Source of the DNA: DATAYF01 sp036272735
GTDB lineage: Bacteria > Chloroflexota > Ktedonobacteria > Ktedonobacterales > Ktedonobacteraceae
Direction: 5' to 3'
Length of the DNA stretch: 7,718 nt
NCBI GenBank assembly: GCA_036272735.1
Contig: DATAYF010000211.1
Span: 1 to 7,718 of the forward strand
Position numbers and translations under genes: made by a program. Shown here piece after piece: positions 5,637 through 7,718 of this stretch. The notes below the pieces were generated by a model. It did not search any database, was not told the origin of the DNA, and saw only the letters and a list, made by a program, of their open reading frames with translations. Each line of letters opens with the position of its first letter. Within the stretch, counting starts at the first letter, position 1.

Positions 5637-6275
5637 ATGAGTTCTCATAGCTCATCTCCTCCTATGGATAACCAGGGCGAGACGACGCAACCCATATCTC
5701 CTCGTCGCTCGCGGCGTTCGCGTACGCTGCCTGGGTTCATATTTGTGCTTGGTTGCATTGTTGGCATTGCCCTGGGCATAGCTGGTTCGATCTGGTATGT
5801 CGCTGCGAACGCGGATCGGACCTTCCCGGCTCCTGTCGCATCTCATCCTGGCGAGGTTGCGGTGACGGTCATAGTGAGCAAGGCCCATTTTACGCAGATT
5901 GCCACGCGCGAGGCCGTCAATGCGCAAGTCCCTGGGACATTGAGTAATATTCAAGTGAACATGCAGCGCAATCAGCCAATTACCTTGACTGGAAATGATC
6001 AATTGTCGCTGCTTGGCCTGGCAATGACCAGGAGCTTTACCGTACGTATGGTCCCCTACGTCCACGCGTGCCAGTTGCAATGGCAGGTTCAGCACGTCGA
6101 CCTGGCTGGCGTTCCCGTGCCATCAATCGGTAGCACGTTGCAGCAGCAGTTAAACCAGGAGCCACTACTGAATAGCTCGGCGCTTTCCAAAAATTTCACG
6201 TATTGTGTGACGAATGCCTATCCAGTAAACGATGGACTCGTCATCATCCTATCAGCCCAGGCCATACAATCCTAA
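5637..6275 (+). CDS. Membrane-anchored extracytoplasmic protein, possibly YpmS/DUF2993-like
   Basis: The start at 5637 has GAGGAAG (5624-5630) six bases upstream; longer versions would begin inside the upstream palindrome or have no binding site. The 212-residue product has a Ser/Pro-rich cytoplasmic head (1-22), a basic stop (RRSRR, 23-27), one membrane helix (about 32-56), then about 155 residues outside the cell. The outer domain reads as alternating strands, with VSKAHFTQIATREAV near its start, MVPYVHACQLQWQVQHVDLAGVPVP (139-162 region) in the middle, and two cysteines (C145, C190) that could pair. The pattern of basic head, one helix, an LN-type helix and a G-x-P-x-P turn recalls the YpmS/DUF2140 and DUF2993 lipid-binding-like families; this is weak inference. 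It is followed 28 bases later by dgoD, so the two are probably co-transcribed. Confidence 0.7.
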   Translation: MSSHSSSPPMDNQGETTQPISPRRSRRSRTLPGFIFVLGCIVGIALGIAGSIWYVAANADRTFPAPVASHPGEVAVTVIVSKAHFTQIATREAVNAQVPGTLSNIQVNMQRNQPITLTGNDQLSLLGLAMTRSFTVRMVPYVHACQLQWQVQHVDLAGVPVPSIGSTLQQQLNQEPLLNSSALSKNFTYCVTNAYPVNDGLVIILSAQAIQS

Positions 6276-6303
6276 TTCACTACATAGATAGGAGAACTAC
6301 CTT

Positions 6304-7455
6304 ATGAAAATCAGTCGTATGGAATTATTTAAGCTCCCGCCTCGCTGGTTGTTTCTCAAAATTAGCACCGACGATGGTTTTTCCGGGTGGGGCGAGCCGA
6401 TAGTTGAGGGTCGTGCTGAGACGGTGCGGGCCGCGGTTGAAGAAATGAGTGGGGAACTGATAGGCAAAGACTCTTCGCACATCGAGGATATCTGGCAAAC
6501 GCTCTATCGTGGCGGATTTTACCGTGGCGGGCCGATACTGATGAGCGCTATATCCGGTATCGATCAGGCCCTATGGGATATCAAAGGCAAACGTATGGGT
6601 GTGCCTGTCTATGACCTGCTGGGTGGACCCGTGCGCGATAAGATGCGCGTCTACTCCTGGATTGGTGGCGATAAACCATCCGAGGTAGCTAGCTCCGCCA
6701 AAGCGCGCGTTGAGGCTGGCTATACCGCGCTCAAGATGAACGCGACGGAGAATATGGAGTGGATCGATTCCGCCGTAAAGGTACAGGCGGCGGCCCAACG
6801 CCTGGCGGAAATTCGCGCGGCGGTTGGCTACGAGATCGGCATTGGCATCGATTTTCACGGTCGCGTGCATCGTGGCATGGCGAAGGCATTGATGAAAGAG
6901 CTTGAACCATACAAGCCACTATTCGTCGAGGAGCCGGTGTTGCCCGAAAATAACGAGGCGTTGCTAGAAATCGCCCGACATACGACGATCCCCATTGCCA
7001 CCGGTGAGCGTATGTTTACACGTTGGGACTTCAAATCGTTGCTCACCAGTGGCGTTGTCGATATTATCCAGCCGGACCTGAGCCACACGGGCGGTATCTG
7101 GGAGGGGAGAAAGATCGCAGCCATGGCCGAAGCCTTCGATGTCGCGGTCGCCCCACATTGTCCGCTGGGTCCAATTACGCTGGCGTCTTCGTTGCAACTG
7201 GATTTTTGCACGCCCAACGCCTTCATCCAGGAACAATCGTTGGAGATTCACTACCACCAGGGCGCGACCAGCTTGATCGATTACCTTGTCGATCCCGGCG
7301 TCTTCCGCTACGATCAAGGTTTTGTGCCTCGTCCTACCAAGCCCGGCCTGGGCATCGAGATCAACGAAGAGAAAGTGCGCGCCGCTGCCGTAGGCGGCCA
7401 CCAGTGGCACAACCCCATCTGGCGTAACGTCGATGGTGCCATCGCTGAATGGTAA
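6304..7455 (+). CDS. dgoD: D-galactonate dehydratase
   Basis: Removes water from D-galactonate to give 2-keto-3-deoxy-D-galactonate in the De Ley-Doudoroff pathway; Mg-dependent enolase-superfamily enzyme. The start follows AGGAG (6290-6294). At 383 residues it is essentially the length of the E. coli enzyme and resembles it throughout: LPPRWLFLKI (11-20), YRGGPILMSA (73-82), the mandelate racemase/muconate lactonizing signature at about 83-108 (GIDQALWDIKGK), IDFHGRV (182-188), FVEEPV (207-212), GERMF (234-238), and APHCPLGPI (283-291). Expected catalytic and metal residues are D183, H185, E209, E235 and H285, at the same numbers as in E. coli. Other enolase-family sugar-acid dehydratases are possible, but the FHGR and PHCPLG motifs favour DgoD. 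No aldolase, kinase or transporter for the pathway is in the window; they may lie to the right. Confidence 0.92.
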   Translation: MKISRMELFKLPPRWLFLKISTDDGFSGWGEPIVEGRAETVRAAVEEMSGELIGKDSSHIEDIWQTLYRGGFYRGGPILMSAISGIDQALWDIKGKRMGVPVYDLLGGPVRDKMRVYSWIGGDKPSEVASSAKARVEAGYTALKMNATENMEWIDSAVKVQAAAQRLAEIRAAVGYEIGIGIDFHGRVHRGMAKALMKELEPYKPLFVEEPVLPENNEALLEIARHTTIPIATGERMFTRWDFKSLLTSGVVDIIQPDLSHTGGIWEGRKIAAMAEAFDVAVAPHCPLGPITLASSLQLDFCTPNAFIQEQSLEIHYHQGATSLIDYLVDPGVFRYDQGFVPRPTKPGLGIEINEEKVRAAAVGGHQWHNPIWRNVDGAIAEW

Positions 7456-7484
7456 GGAGTATTTCCCAAGATCCTGCTGTGCGT

Positions 7485-7547
7485 ATCGGTGTGAAGGATT
7501 GGAAGCGCGTTCTGGTACACACGCTTCCAATCCTTCGCACCGATTTC
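7485..7547 (+). terminator. 23-bp-arm inverted repeat after dgoD, probable terminator
   Basis: Bases 7485-7507 pair with 7522-7544 over 23 positions with only one non-Watson-Crick pair (7492/7537, a G-U wobble) around a 14-base loop. The arms read ATCGGTG...GGAAGCG and CGCTTCC...CACCGAT. A short T-stretch (7544-7546) follows. Outer CTGCT (7474-7478) and AGCAG (7554-7558) may extend it. It starts 30 bases after the dgoD stop. Terminator is the likely role, but such long arms could also be a palindromic mobile repeat. Confidence 0.6.
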
Positions 7548-7583
7548 TCATCTAGCAGACGAAAACCAGCTTACAGAAATCCG

Positions 7584-7624
7584 AGCGCGAAAGTCCCCGC
7601 TTGAAACGCGGGGGATGAAGCGCT
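7584..7624 (+). mobile_element. IS200/IS605-like end hairpin without a transposase (possible solo end)
   Basis: CCCCGC (7595-7600) pairs with GCGGGG (7608-7613) and is followed by GATGAAGCG. An outer AGCGC (7584-7588) pairs with GCGCT (7620-7624). A GC hairpin of the form CCCCGC-loop-GCGGGGG-ATGAA is what I associate with the right end of tnpB-carrying IS200/IS605 elements and the 3' end of their omega RNAs. In that orientation tnpB should lie to the left, but dgoD occupies that space. It would therefore be a remnant or a non-autonomous palindrome-associated element. Recognised from memory only. Confidence 0.4.
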
Positions 7625-7660
7625 GTGCCTTGTGTGAGAGGAGGGGAGGTCCTGGACGGC

Positions 7661-7690
7661 TTGACAGCTCTTCCCCGCGTTGCGTATACT
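7661..7690 (+). promoter_or_regulatory. Strong sigma-70-type promoter for a gene beyond the right edge
   Basis: TTGACA (7661-7666, perfect consensus) and TATACT (7685-7690, 5 of 6) are 18 bases apart. About 22 bases later the window ends in GAAAGG (7713-7718), which looks like the beginning of a ribosome binding site. A rightward gene should therefore start within roughly 15 bases of the edge. The promoter is separated from dgoD by the inverted repeats, so the next gene is a separate transcription unit. Confidence 0.75.
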
Positions 7691-7718
7691 TCGAACAAAT
7701 ATTCCTCTTTCTGAAAGG

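Noticed and set aside
5660..5760. Tat signal or lipoprotein signal in the membrane protein (RRSRRSRTL, then VLGC)
   Set aside because: The twin arginines lack the hydrophobic residues of a Tat motif. The Cys is followed by more than a dozen hydrophobic residues, so this is a membrane anchor with a basic inner flank.
1..7718. CRISPR array, tRNA, rRNA or riboswitch
   Set aside because: No regularly spaced direct repeats, no cloverleaf or conserved rRNA sequence and no known riboswitch core were seen on either strand.

Overview
This is a bacterial window in two parts: an integrated mobile-element module on the left (about 1-3781) and ordinary chromosomal metabolic genes on the right (about 3797-7718). 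The protein styles (a large Rep_trans-like initiator, a GSI-beta glutamine synthetase, a close DgoD homologue and an IS200/IS605-like hairpin) would fit a soil Chloroflexota of the Ktedonobacteria type. That placement is an impression from family resemblance, not something the sequence proves.

Left part, all on the + strand: a cysteine-rich zinc-ribbon-like protein cut by the window edge (1-252); a coupled 67-residue protein of unknown function (264-467); a structured non-coding stretch with two abutting hairpins (515-589); a small 87-codon frame interrupted by one in-frame TGA (650-910); a 602-residue replication initiator/relaxase-like protein overlapping it by ATGA (907-2715); and a tyrosine recombinase with a complete active site (2729-3739). 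This is the layout of an integrative element or integrating plasmid: Rep would act on an origin, possibly the hairpins just upstream, and the integrase would move the element in and out of the chromosome. No transfer machinery or cargo is visible, and the left end lies outside the window. The integrase is visibly more AT-rich than rep, so the module looks like a mosaic.

Boundary (3740-3899): three inverted repeats in a row. The first (3742-3781), directly after the integrase, has no T-tract and may be part of an attachment site. The other two are rho-independent terminators of opposite polarity, one for the convergent glnA and one for rightward transcription.

Right part: glnA (type I, beta subtype, with the adenylylation tyrosine) on the - strand; a roughly 300-base divergent regulatory region holding a long operator-like palindrome (5527-5565); a membrane-anchored protein of unknown function (5637-6275); and dgoD, galactonate dehydratase (6304-7455), 28 bases downstream and probably co-transcribed. 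After dgoD come a 23-bp-arm inverted repeat, an IS200/IS605-type end hairpin without any transposase, and a strong sigma-70-type promoter driving a gene that starts just beyond the right edge.

The points most worth following up are the in-frame TGA in the gene coupled to rep, the double hairpin upstream of rep, the palindrome beside the integrase, the operator between glnA and the dgoD operon, and the solo IS605-like end.
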